In this document: piece after piece, positions 27,396 through 35,982 of the stretch
How the letters are laid out: each line of letters starts with the position of its first letter
How positions within the stretch are numbered: position 1 is the stretch's first letter
NCBI GenBank assembly: GCA_035293945.1
Contig: DATGLV010000037.1
Span: 186,001 to 250,000, forward strand
Direction: 5' to 3'
DNA: 64,000 nt
DNA from: VAZQ01 sp035293945
Lineage (GTDB): Bacteria > Pseudomonadota > Alphaproteobacteria > Rhizobiales > Xanthobacteraceae
Made by a program: the position numbers and the translations under genes
Notes under the pieces: model-generated
Database searches by the model: none
The model's input: the letters and a program-made list of their open reading frames with translations, nothing else
Told to the model about the DNA's origin: nothing

Positions 27396-27423
27396 GTATT
27401 CGTTTTCTCGATAATCCTCATAC
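27396..27423 (+). promoter_or_regulatory. NikR operator upstream of nikR
   Basis: GTATTC, exactly 16 nt, TCATAC: matches the NikR consensus GTATGA-N16-TCATAC at 10 of 12 half-site positions. It lies 25-52 nt upstream of the nikR start, where it would autorepress the nikR-NiCoT-vWA operon when nickel is sufficient. Confidence 0.75.
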
Positions 27424-27447
27424 AGCCTCTATCGCAGGAGCTGGCGG

Positions 27448-27915
27448 ATGGAGCGGATCACGATCAGCGTCTCGGAGGAGTTCGCGGCCGAGCTGACCGA
27501 ATTCATGGCGCGCCACCAATATGAAAACCGGTCGGAGGCGATTCGCGATCTCGCACGGCTTGGCCTCAATCAGGCGCGCGCCGACCAAGGGCTGGGAAGC
27601 GAATGCGTCGCCACGCTCTCCTATGTCTTTAGCCATCAGACGCGCGAGCTGTCCAAGCGCCTGACGAACGTTCACCACGCGCATCACGACTATCAGGTCG
27701 CGACGATGCACGTGCACCTTGATCACGACAGCTGCCTAGAAGTCGCGATCCTGCGCGGCAAGGCGGCGGCGGTCAGGGATTTTGCCCAATCCGTGATCGC
27801 GGAACGGGGCGTCACCTATGGCCAGGTGAGCTTCGTCCCAGTGGCGGTCGACACCGCAGTCCATCGCCACGGGGACGCGTCGCACCGACACGCCCATACC
27901 CATCCCAAGAACTGA
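27448..27915 (+). CDS. nikR: Nickel-responsive transcriptional regulator NikR
   Basis: This 155-residue ribbon-helix-helix repressor binds DNA as a tetramer when loaded with nickel. The RHH domain is residues 1-45 (MERITISVSEEFAAELTEFM). The ACT-like sensor domain carries the four planar nickel ligands H77, H88, H90 and C96 in HHAHHD and MHVHLDHDSC, matching E. coli H76, H87, H89 and C95. The tail is His-rich (HRHGDASHRHAHTH), which is unusual and may buffer metal. It is 12 nt upstream of the NiCoT permease and has a NikR box in its own promoter region. Confidence 0.97.
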   Translation: MERITISVSEEFAAELTEFMARHQYENRSEAIRDLARLGLNQARADQGLGSECVATLSYVFSHQTRELSKRLTNVHHAHHDYQVATMHVHLDHDSCLEVAILRGKAAAVRDFAQSVIAERGVTYGQVSFVPVAVDTAVHRHGDASHRHAHTHPKN

Positions 27916-27927
27916 CCAGGAGTGTAA

Positions 27928-28992
27928 ATGAATAGCAGTGTATGGGGCGTCTTCAGCGACGAACGCGCGAATTTGCGCGGAAGGATCATCGGAATTCTGC
28001 TTCTGCTGATAGCTTTCAATGTCGCCGCCTGGCTCTGGGCGCTGACTGCATTTCGCGATTATCCGATCCTCCTCGGAACGGCAGCGCTTGCCTACACTTT
28101 CGGGCTGCGCCACGCCTTCGATGCGGACCATATCGCGGCTATCGACAACGTCACGCGCAAGCTCATGCAGGAGGGAAAGCGTCCGGTCGCGGTGGGCTTC
28201 TTTTTCTCGCTCGGACACTCGACGGTCGTGGTGGCGCTCTCGGTGGCGATCGCCCTCACCGCAACGGCGCTGCAGGACAATTTCGATAGCTTCAAGAGCA
28301 TCGGCGGCGTCATCGGCACGTTGGTCTCTGCCCTCTTCCTGTTCGCGATTGCACTTGCGAATATCTTCGTCCTCGCGGCGATATATCGGACGTTCCAGAC
28401 CGTGAAGAATGGCGGCAAATTCGTCGAGGAGGACCTCGATCTCATGCTCTCGAGCCGGGGGCTTCTGGGGCGACTATTCCGCCGCTTTTTCCTGGTGATC
28501 GAGCGCAGCTGGCACATGTACCCGCTCGGCGTGCTCTTCGGCCTGGGCTTCGATACAGCGACCGAAGTCGGAGTGCTGGGAATTTCCGCGACCCAGGCGG
28601 CGCAGGGCTTGCCGATTTGGTCGATCCTGGTGTTCCCGGCGCTGTTCACGGCCGGAATGTCGCTCATGGACACCGCTGACAGCATTTTGATGCTCGGTGC
28701 TTACGGCTGGGCGTTCGTCAAGCCCATCCGCAAGCTCTACTACAATCTCACCATCACCGCCGTCTCAGTTGTGGTGGCGGTCGTCGTGGGCGGGCTCGAG
28801 GTTCTCAACCTCATCGGAGATCAGCTCGGTCTGACCGATGGCGGCGGCTTCTGGGGCATGATCGGGGCCATCAACGACAATTTCGGCATGCTGGGATATG
28901 TGATCGTCGGAGTGTTTGTCGTGAGCTGGCTGGTCTCCTTCATCATTTATCGCGCCAAGCGGTACGACGAGATAGAGGTAGCCAAGATCTGA
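27928..28992 (+). CDS. HoxN/NixA-type high-affinity nickel (cobalt) permease, NiCoT family
   Basis: This 354-residue inner-membrane permease of about eight helices imports Ni2+ (possibly Co2+). The signature RHAFDADHIAAIDNVTRK lies at residues 61-78; further family motifs are FFFSLGHSTVVV, LGFDTATEVGVLG and GMSLMDTADSILM, whose His/Asp/Glu residues line the metal path. It is co-transcribed with nikR (12 nt) and the vWA gene (24 nt) under a NikR box. Whether it prefers nickel or cobalt cannot be read from sequence; the regulon context argues for nickel. Confidence 0.96.
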   Translation: MNSSVWGVFSDERANLRGRIIGILLLLIAFNVAAWLWALTAFRDYPILLGTAALAYTFGLRHAFDADHIAAIDNVTRKLMQEGKRPVAVGFFFSLGHSTVVVALSVAIALTATALQDNFDSFKSIGGVIGTLVSALFLFAIALANIFVLAAIYRTFQTVKNGGKFVEEDLDLMLSSRGLLGRLFRRFFLVIERSWHMYPLGVLFGLGFDTATEVGVLGISATQAAQGLPIWSILVFPALFTAGMSLMDTADSILMLGAYGWAFVKPIRKLYYNLTITAVSVVVAVVVGGLEVLNLIGDQLGLTDGGGFWGMIGAINDNFGMLGYVIVGVFVVSWLVSFIIYRAKRYDEIEVAKI

Positions 28993-29016
28993 ACCTTCAA
29001 CTCGGGGAGGCAGCCG

Positions 29017-29763
29017 ATGCAGCGCCGAAGTGAAATCACGGGCGTGAGAAAACTTCTTCGGCTGGCCTGTTATGCAGCGGCCTTGGCGCTGGGATGCGGC
29101 CCGCTCGCTGCGCAAGCTCAAACGCGGGTCGATCTTCAGCTCGTCCTGGCGGTCGACGCCTCCGGCAGCGTGGACGCAACTCGCTTCGAGCTGCAGCGCA
29201 AGGGCTATGTGGAGGCCTTCCGCGACAAGCAGGTCCTCGACGCGATCCGCGGCGGCGCTACCCAATCAATTGCGGTGGCGATGTTTCAATGGACCGGGTC
29301 GCAATTGCAGGCCGAGATCGTGCCGTGGACGCTGGTCAAGGATCAGGCTTCGGCCGAGTCCGTGGCTTCCCTGATGGCGACCACTCCGCGCAAGCTCTTT
29401 CGCGGCGGCACCTCCATCTCGGGGGCGATCGAGTACGCCATGAGATGGTTTCCACGAAGTCCGTTCCAAGGCGACCGCCGGGTGATCGATGTTTCGGGTG
29501 ATGGCTCCAACAACAACGGACGCTCGGTCACACGCGCCCGCGACGAAGCTGTTGCGGCTGGGGTCGTGATCAATGGACTGCCGATCCTCGCCTGGGAGCC
29601 GGACCTCGATTATTACTACAAGAACAATGTGATCGGCGGACCGGGCGCGTTCATGACTGTTGCCAAGGATTTCGACACGTTCGCAGACGCCATTTTGAAA
29701 AAGATGGTTCAAGAGATCGCCGCAAACCAGCAGCCGCGCTCGATCCGCGTTGGCAAGCGATGA
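29017..29763 (+). CDS. DUF1194 von Willebrand factor A-like secreted protein
   Basis: This 248-residue protein has a signal peptide (residues ~10-35, ending AQAQ) and a vWA fold annotated as DUF1194. The MIDAS metal site is visible: VDASGSVD near residue 48 (DxSxS), a later Thr in GGTSISGAIEYAM and Asp in DVSGDGSNNNGRS. vWA domains bind proteins through a divalent metal. It is the third gene of the nikR-NiCoT operon, 24 nt downstream, which ties it to nickel supply. A role such as a periplasmic metal-dependent adaptor is possible but unproven. It converges on tonB. Confidence 0.88.
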   Translation: MQRRSEITGVRKLLRLACYAAALALGCGPLAAQAQTRVDLQLVLAVDASGSVDATRFELQRKGYVEAFRDKQVLDAIRGGATQSIAVAMFQWTGSQLQAEIVPWTLVKDQASAESVASLMATTPRKLFRGGTSISGAIEYAMRWFPRSPFQGDRRVIDVSGDGSNNNGRSVTRARDEAVAAGVVINGLPILAWEPDLDYYYKNNVIGGPGAFMTVAKDFDTFADAILKKMVQEIAANQQPRSIRVGKR

Positions 29764-29796
29764 GGACGCGCCGAGTGTTCTGTCAGATCGGTCCGA

Positions 29797-30483
29797 TCAG
29801 CGAATGTTGAAGCGGATCGGAACCGCGATCTTGATCACGGCACCTGCAAGCTCCGGCGGGGGAATCGGGAACGGCTGCGAGCGTTGGAGCAGAGCGAGCG
29901 CTTCCTGATCAAGCGCCGCCGAGCCGGAGCTGGAGACGATGCGGCTTTCCAATACCTGCCCTTGCCGATCGATGCTGAAGGCCAGTTGGGTCACGCCCTG
30001 CTCACCCCGGGCGCGTGCCTCTGTTGGATAGCGTTTGTTGCGCTCCAAAATGCCGACGATCTCGCTTGTCCAGGTCCGCGTTGACAGGCGGCTGTGTGCG
30101 ATCTGCGGCGCGGTCGTAGCGGGCGCGGGCGAAGCTTCCTCACGCGGCACCTCGACGAGCTGCGGATCGGGCTTCTGCGGGAGCATCACGTCTGAGCTCT
30201 GCTCCGGGAGGGGCTCCGGCTGCCGCTCGCTATGCTTGATGGGCCGGTCAGGGGAGGGATCGGCCTGGACCTGCTCGGGTCCGGGGGGAAGATCACTGTG
30301 CGTCTCGGCCGGCACCTGCATGAGCGCGAGCTCAACCACAACAGAGCCGGTACCGAGGTCGCCCTCCTCAACAGGCCGATGCCAAGCGGCCAGCGCGAAC
30401 GCGCCCGCCGCGTGCGCCACCAGTACAATCGCGGCGCAGACAACCCAGAGGAGGTGCTCAGATCGCTCCGAGGCCTCCCTCAT
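29797..30483 (-). CDS. tonB: TonB energy transducer
   Basis: This 228-residue protein couples the proton-motive force to an outer-membrane receptor. It has one N-terminal anchor (LLWVVCAAIVLVAHAAGAFALAAW), a long Pro/Glu-rich periplasmic spacer (residues ~50-140) and a C-terminal TonB domain beginning at YPTEARARGEQGVTQLAFSI and ending PFPIPPPELAGAVIKIAVPI. ATG 30483 overlaps the exbD stop (ATGA), so it is translationally coupled. It is last in the receptor-exbB-exbD-tonB operon and is thus a dedicated transducer for the putative nickel receptor. Confidence 0.95.
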   Translation of the reverse strand: MREASERSEHLLWVVCAAIVLVAHAAGAFALAAWHRPVEEGDLGTGSVVVELALMQVPAETHSDLPPGPEQVQADPSPDRPIKHSERQPEPLPEQSSDVMLPQKPDPQLVEVPREEASPAPATTAPQIAHSRLSTRTWTSEIVGILERNKRYPTEARARGEQGVTQLAFSIDRQGQVLESRIVSSSGSAALDQEALALLQRSQPFPIPPPELAGAVIKIAVPIRFNIR

Positions 30484-30905
30484 GGCGGCGGTAGCTTCTC
30501 GAGGCCGACCAGCGCGACTTTGAGGAAACCAGCTGCACGCAGCAGGTCCATCACCGCCATAAGATCGCCATACGCCACGGTCTTGTCGGCACGCAGGAAG
30601 ATGCGCGTGTCCCGCTCCCCATTGGTCGCCGCATCGAGCGCGGCGGGAAGGCCTCCGCGGTCTATCGGCTCATCGCCGAGTGCCAATGTGAGATCGGCTT
30701 TTAAGGTGAGAAACTGCGGCGCAGGGGGCCGCGGCTGCGGCTCGGCGGTCGAGGTCGGAAGGTTGACCGCGACGTCGACCGTTGCGAGTGGCGCCGCCAC
30801 CATGAAGATGATCAAGAGCACCAGCATCACATCAATGAACGGCGTGACGTTGATCTCGTGGATATCCTCGAAGCCATCCTCGCCATGGTCGAGCCGCACG
30901 CTCAT
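30480..30905 (-). CDS. exbD: ExbD, TonB-system proton channel subunit
   Basis: This 141-residue protein has the ExbD layout: a short cytoplasmic N-terminus EDIHEINVTPFIDVMLVLLIIFMVAAP, in which the membrane Asp (FIDVML) is the proton-carrying residue, then a periplasmic domain ending LMAVMDLLRAAGFLKVALVG. The start MSVRLDHGED at 30905 was chosen because the longer open frame overlaps exbB and is Arg-rich. It is 19 nt after exbB and overlaps tonB by 4 nt. Confidence 0.95.
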   Translation of the reverse strand: MSVRLDHGEDGFEDIHEINVTPFIDVMLVLLIIFMVAAPLATVDVAVNLPTSTAEPQPRPPAPQFLTLKADLTLALGDEPIDRGGLPAALDAATNGERDTRIFLRADKTVAYGDLMAVMDLLRAAGFLKVALVGLEKLPPP

Positions 30906-30924
30906 TCGGCTACGCCCCTTTGGC

Positions 30925-31782
30925 TCACTCCGCCGCCGGACGCCGCTGGCGCGACTCGACTTCCGCGGCCTTGTGGAAATCGATGTCGCGACTGGCCATC
31001 CGCAGCACCTCGGCCGCGGCATCGGCAAGCAGCGCCCGGTATGCGGTGATCGCACGCGCGAGCATATTGTAGATCACGACCGCCGGAATTGCGGCCGCGA
31101 GCCCGAAGGCTGTCGCGAGCAGCGCCTCCGCGATACCGGGCGCCACCACCGCCAGATTGGTGGTGTGCTCCCTCGATATGCCGATGAAGCTGTTCATGAT
31201 GCCCCAAACGGTGCCGAACAGCCCGACGAACGGCGCGGTTGCCCCGATGGTCGCGAGCACGCTCGTTCCGCGCATGATATGGCGCCCGTACGCAACCTCG
31301 ATCCGCTCCAGCCGGGAGGCGATGCGCTCCTTGGTGCCATTGCGGTCAGCCAGGCCGGCCGAAAGCTGCAATTCGGTCATCGCCGCCTGCAAAAATTGGT
31401 TGACCGCGCTGCTCCTGTGCGAAAGCCGCTCGGCGCCCTCGGCCAGATGCCGCGCCGCCGTCAGGGTCATCAGCGCCTGGCGCGTCCGCGTCCGTGCGAT
31501 CATGAGCTCGATAGTCTTGGCGAGCCACACCGTCCAGGTGACCACGGACGCGAAGGCAAGCCCGATCAGCACCCCTCTCACTAACGGATCGGCGTGGAGG
31601 AACATTCCCCAGGGACTGAGATCAGCCGGCAATGGGCCAACATCACCGATCCCGACCGGAGCCTGGGCCAGGGCAATGCGTGGCCACCCACAGATCGCTG
31701 CCGCACAGGAAGGCCAGACGCAGGCTCTCCTGCAGGCTGAGCCCGATCGTTCATGCATACGACCGAAGCTCACATGCGTCAC
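30925..31782 (-). CDS. exbB: ExbB, TonB-system proton channel subunit
   Basis: This protein is up to 285 residues if the GTG at 31782 is used; it overlaps the receptor stop codon (GTGA). An ATG eight codons later (31758) is an alternative. It has a signal-like N-terminal region, a first helix (VRGVLIGLAFASVVTWTVWLAKT) and the MotA/TolQ/ExbB core: TSVLATIGATAPFVGLFGTVWGIMNSF and a third helix EALLATAFGLAAAIPAVVIYN. With ExbD it forms the rotary proton channel that powers TonB. Its coupling to the receptor gene makes the operon a self-contained uptake unit. Confidence 0.95.
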   Translation of the reverse strand: MTHVSFGRMHERSGSACRRACVWPSCAAAICGWPRIALAQAPVGIGDVGPLPADLSPWGMFLHADPLVRGVLIGLAFASVVTWTVWLAKTIELMIARTRTRQALMTLTAARHLAEGAERLSHRSSAVNQFLQAAMTELQLSAGLADRNGTKERIASRLERIEVAYGRHIMRGTSVLATIGATAPFVGLFGTVWGIMNSFIGISREHTTNLAVVAPGIAEALLATAFGLAAAIPAVVIYNMLARAITAYRALLADAAAEVLRMASRDIDFHKAAEVESRQRRPAAE

Positions 31783-34103
31783 TTGACGACCATCCTGGTG
31801 GTGGGCTGCAGGAGCTCCGCGACCGTGGTCGGAAATTTATAGCTGAAGCCCCCCAGCACGGTCAGCTTGGCCACCGGGCTGGTGTAGATGTTGGACGATA
31901 CTGCGCCGGTCACCGGTCCATTGAGATTGAAGGCGATCTCGTCGAGCTGACTGCTCGGGTACCAGATGGCCTGAACGAAGGAGGTCCAGCCCTGCGGCCA
32001 GGAATAGGCCAGATGGCCGGCGAGCCGCGTATAGGGCGAGGTCGTGATCAATCCGTCCTGGGTCATGTACTTCGTGCCGATGAACGAGACATAGGCCTCG
32101 CCCGAGAAGCGTTGCCCGTTCAAGGTCGAAACATCGAAGTCGACACCCACATTAGCCGCATAAGTCGGCACGTCGGGAACGTATTGCGACGGCGCCGCGT
32201 CGAGCAGCAGCGCCTGCACGGCGCCATAATTGGCGAACACGGCGACACTCCCGAACGCGTCCTTGACCACGTAGGCGCGCCCATCGAGGTCGAAACCGTC
32301 GCGACGCGCCTTGCCGAGAAACGTGGTGGGCAACCCCGGCGCCGGCTGGAAGGCCTCGTTCTGGGAATCCGTCGTCCAGACGTCGGCGCTGAACAGGACT
32401 CGATCGAAGCGGAACTTGATGCCGCCCTCTTCACTTTGGATCTTGAACGGCTGCAGCGCCGGATTGCTCAACAGCTCCGTCGCTGCATCAGGGCTGCGGA
32501 AGCCCTGGCCATAATTCGCATAAAGCTCGACCCAAGAAGCCGGGGTAATGCTCACGCCTGCTTTCGGGCTCCATACGCCGGGGGAGATGTTCGGCTCCAA
32601 TGCCGGATTGATCCGGTTGGTGATGTCGTAGAAGAACTGATCGTACCGCATGGCGCCGGTCAGCTTCAGCCATTCGATCGGCTTCGCTTGCACCTGGCCG
32701 TAAGCGGACCAGTTGGTCTCCGTGATGCCGAGATCCGTCGTGTCGGCGCCCGTTTGCGCGCGCCCGACCGTCGGAGCCGAGAACGTGTCGATGAAATCGG
32801 TTCGCCACGACGTGCCGGCGAGCACTTGCACCGGCAGATCGCCGCCGACCGCACCTGTCCATACCTTCTGCAGCCGACCGCCGACCATCTCCCGCTCGTC
32901 ATGCTGCCACGACTGGCCCGCACACGGCTGGACCGTGCAAACGACGCTGCTGAAGTTCGAGTAGCGGTCGAAGACATTGTGGTCAGCGAATAGAACGCCG
33001 GTCAGCTCCTGCTCCTGCGCGCCGGAGGAATAGTTGGCGACCAGGTTCTCCTGGTACTTGTCGCCGCCGTCGGTCGGATCGGTCGCCGCCTTGGGCGACA
33101 AGGCTCCAGACGACACCAAATCCTTCTCGATATAGCCGGGCGCCCCGAAGTTCGAGCCGTAGGCTTGCGCGCGCAGAGACCAGTATCCACCATCAAGCAA
33201 TGGCATCGTGATCTTATTGAACGAGTTGTAGTGATTGACGCGGCTGTTGTCGCGATAGCCGTCGCTGTGGTCGAGCTCCTCACCGAACCATGTCTCATAC
33301 GGCAAGCCGCTCGAGGCCGCTGATGGCGCCGCCTTCAGCGGCATTGTGCTGCTCGGGACCGGACCGCCGGTGTTGCTGTAGGTCGCGATGCCGCGGATCG
33401 TGCCGTAGGAACCTCCGGACGCCCCGACACTGGCAAACGGCTCGGCGGTCTTGGTAGCGATGATCACACAACCGCCGAGATTGGAATCGCCGCACAGGAC
33501 CGAGAACGGCCCGCGCACGATGTCGATGCTCCGGATCGATTCCGGCAGCAGGATGTTGAGATCAGCGTAGTTGGGCGTATGGATCGACGAAATCTCGTTG
33601 AGAGGCACGCCGTCGTACAGATAAGAGATGTCGCGACCGTGCTCGTCCTCCGTGTAGCCCCGCATCGCCAGCCCATAGCCGATATTCTGCCCGTAGTTCG
33701 AAACGTCGAAACCGGTTGTCGGACGGAACAGATCGCCGTAGCTGACATAAGGTCTGTTGGCGATGGTCGCCTGATTTATGTGCGTGCTCGCAGCTGGCAG
33801 CGCGGCCGGCGCGGATGAGAGGTCGATGCCGGTGGCCGCTTCGCCCGCATCCGGCTGATTGAAGGCGGGCTGGGCTGAGGGCTGCGTCGGGCCGGGCTTC
33901 GCGGCAACCTTCGGTGCCTGGGTCGTGCGGCGCTTCGGCTTGGGCTTCTCCGTAGTGACCGTGATCGGCGGGGTCACGATCACGGGCGCCGTCTCGCCTG
34001 GAGCTGTCGTCAGGTCCTGAGCATCTGCCAAGCGGACACCAAGCACCGAATGAATTGCGATTAAGCTGACCGACAACCGCAGCACCTGCTCTCGCCGCAA
34101 CAT
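31779..34103 (-). CDS. TonB-dependent outer-membrane receptor (probable nickel complex receptor)
   Basis: This 774-residue receptor has a signal peptide (LRLSVSLIAIHSVLGVRLADA), a Pro/Lys-rich segment (residues ~30-75), a plug domain with SYGDLFRPTTGFDVSNYG and DGVPLNEISSIH, and a 22-strand-type barrel ending in LGGFSYKFPTTVAELLQPT. ATG 34103 is chosen for the clean signal peptide. The operon encodes its own ExbB, ExbD and TonB. Its promoter region holds two NikR boxes shared with a divergent NikABCDE-type importer. The cargo is therefore inferred to be a nickel chelate rather than a ferric siderophore. The barrel sequence alone would not distinguish these. Confidence 0.9.
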   Translation of the reverse strand: MLRREQVLRLSVSLIAIHSVLGVRLADAQDLTTAPGETAPVIVTPPITVTTEKPKPKRRTTQAPKVAAKPGPTQPSAQPAFNQPDAGEAATGIDLSSAPAALPAASTHINQATIANRPYVSYGDLFRPTTGFDVSNYGQNIGYGLAMRGYTEDEHGRDISYLYDGVPLNEISSIHTPNYADLNILLPESIRSIDIVRGPFSVLCGDSNLGGCVIIATKTAEPFASVGASGGSYGTIRGIATYSNTGGPVPSSTMPLKAAPSAASSGLPYETWFGEELDHSDGYRDNSRVNHYNSFNKITMPLLDGGYWSLRAQAYGSNFGAPGYIEKDLVSSGALSPKAATDPTDGGDKYQENLVANYSSGAQEQELTGVLFADHNVFDRYSNFSSVVCTVQPCAGQSWQHDEREMVGGRLQKVWTGAVGGDLPVQVLAGTSWRTDFIDTFSAPTVGRAQTGADTTDLGITETNWSAYGQVQAKPIEWLKLTGAMRYDQFFYDITNRINPALEPNISPGVWSPKAGVSITPASWVELYANYGQGFRSPDAATELLSNPALQPFKIQSEEGGIKFRFDRVLFSADVWTTDSQNEAFQPAPGLPTTFLGKARRDGFDLDGRAYVVKDAFGSVAVFANYGAVQALLLDAAPSQYVPDVPTYAANVGVDFDVSTLNGQRFSGEAYVSFIGTKYMTQDGLITTSPYTRLAGHLAYSWPQGWTSFVQAIWYPSSQLDEIAFNLNGPVTGAVSSNIYTSPVAKLTVLGGFSYKFPTTVAELLQPTTRMVVK

Positions 34104-34245
34104 CACACACCCGGACGCGACGGAAAATGCAACAACGCTCGCCGGCGCGTCGCAGCCGCCGGCCTCAAGCATGCCGAAGTCTGAAGGGACCCCGCCCCGA
34201 TGCCGCATTCTCAGGCAGCAATGAGCTGAGGGTAAGGACGAGAAT

Positions 34246-34273
34246 GTATGCTGTCAATTTATAAACATCATAC
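34246..34273. promoter_or_regulatory. NikR operator 1 in the receptor / nik divergent region
   Basis: GTATGC-N16-TCATAC, matching the NikR consensus GTATGA-N16-TCATAC at 11 of 12 half-site positions. A TTGACA -35-like box for the leftward receptor operon (plus-strand TGTCAA at 34252-34257) lies within it, so bound NikR should block that promoter. Confidence 0.8.
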
Positions 34274-34285
34274 CAATAGGAATAG

Positions 34286-34313
34286 TTATGCTGTAGTTCT
34301 GTAGACATCATAC
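34286..34313. promoter_or_regulatory. NikR operator 2 in the receptor / nik divergent region
   Basis: TTATGC-N16-TCATAC, matching the NikR consensus at 10 of 12 half-site positions. It starts exactly 40 bp after operator 1, so both sites lie on the same face of the helix. It overlaps the rightward promoter. Confidence 0.75.
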
Positions 34314-34328
34314 TAAACACTTTATACT
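34302..34328 (+). promoter_or_regulatory. Probable promoter of the nikABCDE-type operon
   Basis: TAGACA (34302-34307) and TATACT (34323-34328) with a 15-nt spacer. The -35 box overlaps NikR operator 2, as expected for nickel-dependent repression. The spacer is shorter than usual. Confidence 0.4.
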
Positions 34329-34404
34329 GTGCGCCCTCCTGCAAGCGCCTCGGTGCATGGCCGCAACCTTGGCCACGCGCTCGGCTTGGGCCATTGGAGT
34401 GTCC

Positions 34405-35982
34405 ATGTCACAAGAGCTTTTATCGCGTATCGCGCTTGCGGCGTTTGTGCTGTCCGCGCCCGCCATTGCACAAGCAGCGTCGAAAAGCGAGCTCGTCCTC
34501 GCCGTGCAGGGCGAATCCGAGCAAGGCTACGATCCCACCCTGGGCTGGGGGGAGTACGGGCACCCATTGTTCCAATCAACGCTGCTGACGCGAGGTGCGG
34601 ACCTGCAAACGCAACCAGACCTCGCCAAGTCTTGGACTCTATCGGATGACAGGCTCACCTGGACGGTGCAAATCCGCGACGACGCGAGATTCTCGGACGG
34701 ATCGGCGCTGACCGCGGCGGATGTTGCCTTCACCTTCAACCAAGCCGCCAAGTCGGGCGGCGCTGTCGATCTGACGGCGCTGGACCGCGCAACCGCGGAT
34801 GGAGCCAGCACCGTGGTGTTGCGGCTGAAGGAGCCGCGCATCACATTCGCTGAGAGCTTCTACACGCTCGGCATCGTGCCGCAGAAAGGCTATGGCCCCA
34901 ATTACGGACGCCAGCCTATAGGATCGGGGCCTTACCGGCTGGTCCGCTGGGACCGGGGCCAGCAGCTGTTGGTCGATGCTAATCCCTTCTTCTACGGAGC
35001 AAAGCCCGCTTTCACGAAGCTGACGTTCCTGTTCACCGGCGAGGATACGACCTTCGCAGCCGCGAGTGCCGGAAAGCTCGACGTGGCGGCGGTGCCCGCC
35101 GCGCTCGCAGAGCGAGTCCCGTCTGGAATGAAACGCGTCGTCGCCCGCACCGTGGACAACCGCGGCCTGGTATTCCCGATGCTGCCGAATACCGGAAGGA
35201 AGACCCCCAACGGCGCCGCTATTGGCAACGACGTGACCGCCGACAAAGCCATTCGCCTCGCCATCAACATCGCGATCGACCGCAGGGCGCTGGTGTCCGG
35301 CGTGCTGCTGGGGCACGGCACACCAGCCTATGGTCCGGCCGACACGTTGCCGTGGTCCAATCCGGAAGATCGCCTGCCCGACGCTGATCCGGCGCGTGCA
35401 GCGCAAATCCTCGATGACGCCGGCTGGAAAATGTCGGCCGCGGGCGTGCGCACCAAGGGTGGCCGCGAAGCGCGCTTCTCGGTCCTTTATTTCGCCGACG
35501 ATTCAACCCGGCAGATGCTGGCGCTGGCAGTTGCCGAAATGCTGCGCCCGCTCGGTATCGTATTGGAGCCGCTCGGCAAGAGCAGGGAGGAGGTGGCGCG
35601 GCTGCGGCATGCCAACGTGGTGCTGTATGGGTGGGGGAGCCACAACCCACTCGAAGTCTATGAACTCTACGACAGCAAGCTCGCCGGCACCGAGTCCTAC
35701 AACACTGGCTTCTACGCCAATCCCAAGGTGGACGCCTATTTTGCCGCCGCGCAGAACGCTCCCTCTTTCGAGGCCTCGCTGCCGTACTGGCGCGATGCCG
35801 AATGGGATGGTGAAACCGGCTACGGGGTGCGCGGCGACGCCGCCTGGGCTTGGCTCGTCAATCTCGAGCACGTCTACTTCGTCAACGCCTGCATCGATGT
35901 CGGACGCGTGCAGGTCGAGCCGCACGGGCATGGTTGGCCGATCACGGCAGGCATTCTGAACTGGCGCTGGACCTGCAATTGA
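34405..35982 (+). CDS. NikA-like periplasmic binding protein (SBP family 5)
   Basis: This 525-residue receptor of the peptide/nickel ABC importer class has a signal peptide (LSRIALAAFVLSAPAIAQA). SBP-5 hallmarks are TQPDLAKSWTLSDDRLTWTVQIRDDARFSDG, VAFTFNQA and GSGPYRLVRWDRGQQ. ATG 34405 is preceded by GGAG and gives a proper signal peptide; an ATG at 34357 is less likely. It is first in a five-gene ABC operon, downstream of two NikR boxes, which points to nickel chelates rather than peptides. Its stop overlaps the TTG start of the next gene. Confidence 0.9.
   Translation: MSQELLSRIALAAFVLSAPAIAQAASKSELVLAVQGESEQGYDPTLGWGEYGHPLFQSTLLTRGADLQTQPDLAKSWTLSDDRLTWTVQIRDDARFSDGSALTAADVAFTFNQAAKSGGAVDLTALDRATADGASTVVLRLKEPRITFAESFYTLGIVPQKGYGPNYGRQPIGSGPYRLVRWDRGQQLLVDANPFFYGAKPAFTKLTFLFTGEDTTFAAASAGKLDVAAVPAALAERVPSGMKRVVARTVDNRGLVFPMLPNTGRKTPNGAAIGNDVTADKAIRLAINIAIDRRALVSGVLLGHGTPAYGPADTLPWSNPEDRLPDADPARAAQILDDAGWKMSAAGVRTKGGREARFSVLYFADDSTRQMLALAVAEMLRPLGIVLEPLGKSREEVARLRHANVVLYGWGSHNPLEVYELYDSKLAGTESYNTGFYANPKVDAYFAAAQNAPSFEASLPYWRDAEWDGETGYGVRGDAAWAWLVNLEHVYFVNACIDVGRVQVEPHGHGWPITAGILNWRWTCN

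Noticed and set aside
30232..31584. 450-codon plus-strand ORF opposite tonB, exbD and exbB
   Set aside because: Shadow frame; the minus-strand genes are unmistakable and overlap as an operon.
31632..32993. 453-codon plus-strand ORF opposite the TonB receptor
   Set aside because: Shadow of the receptor gene in GC-rich DNA; the receptor frame has signal peptide, plug and barrel features.
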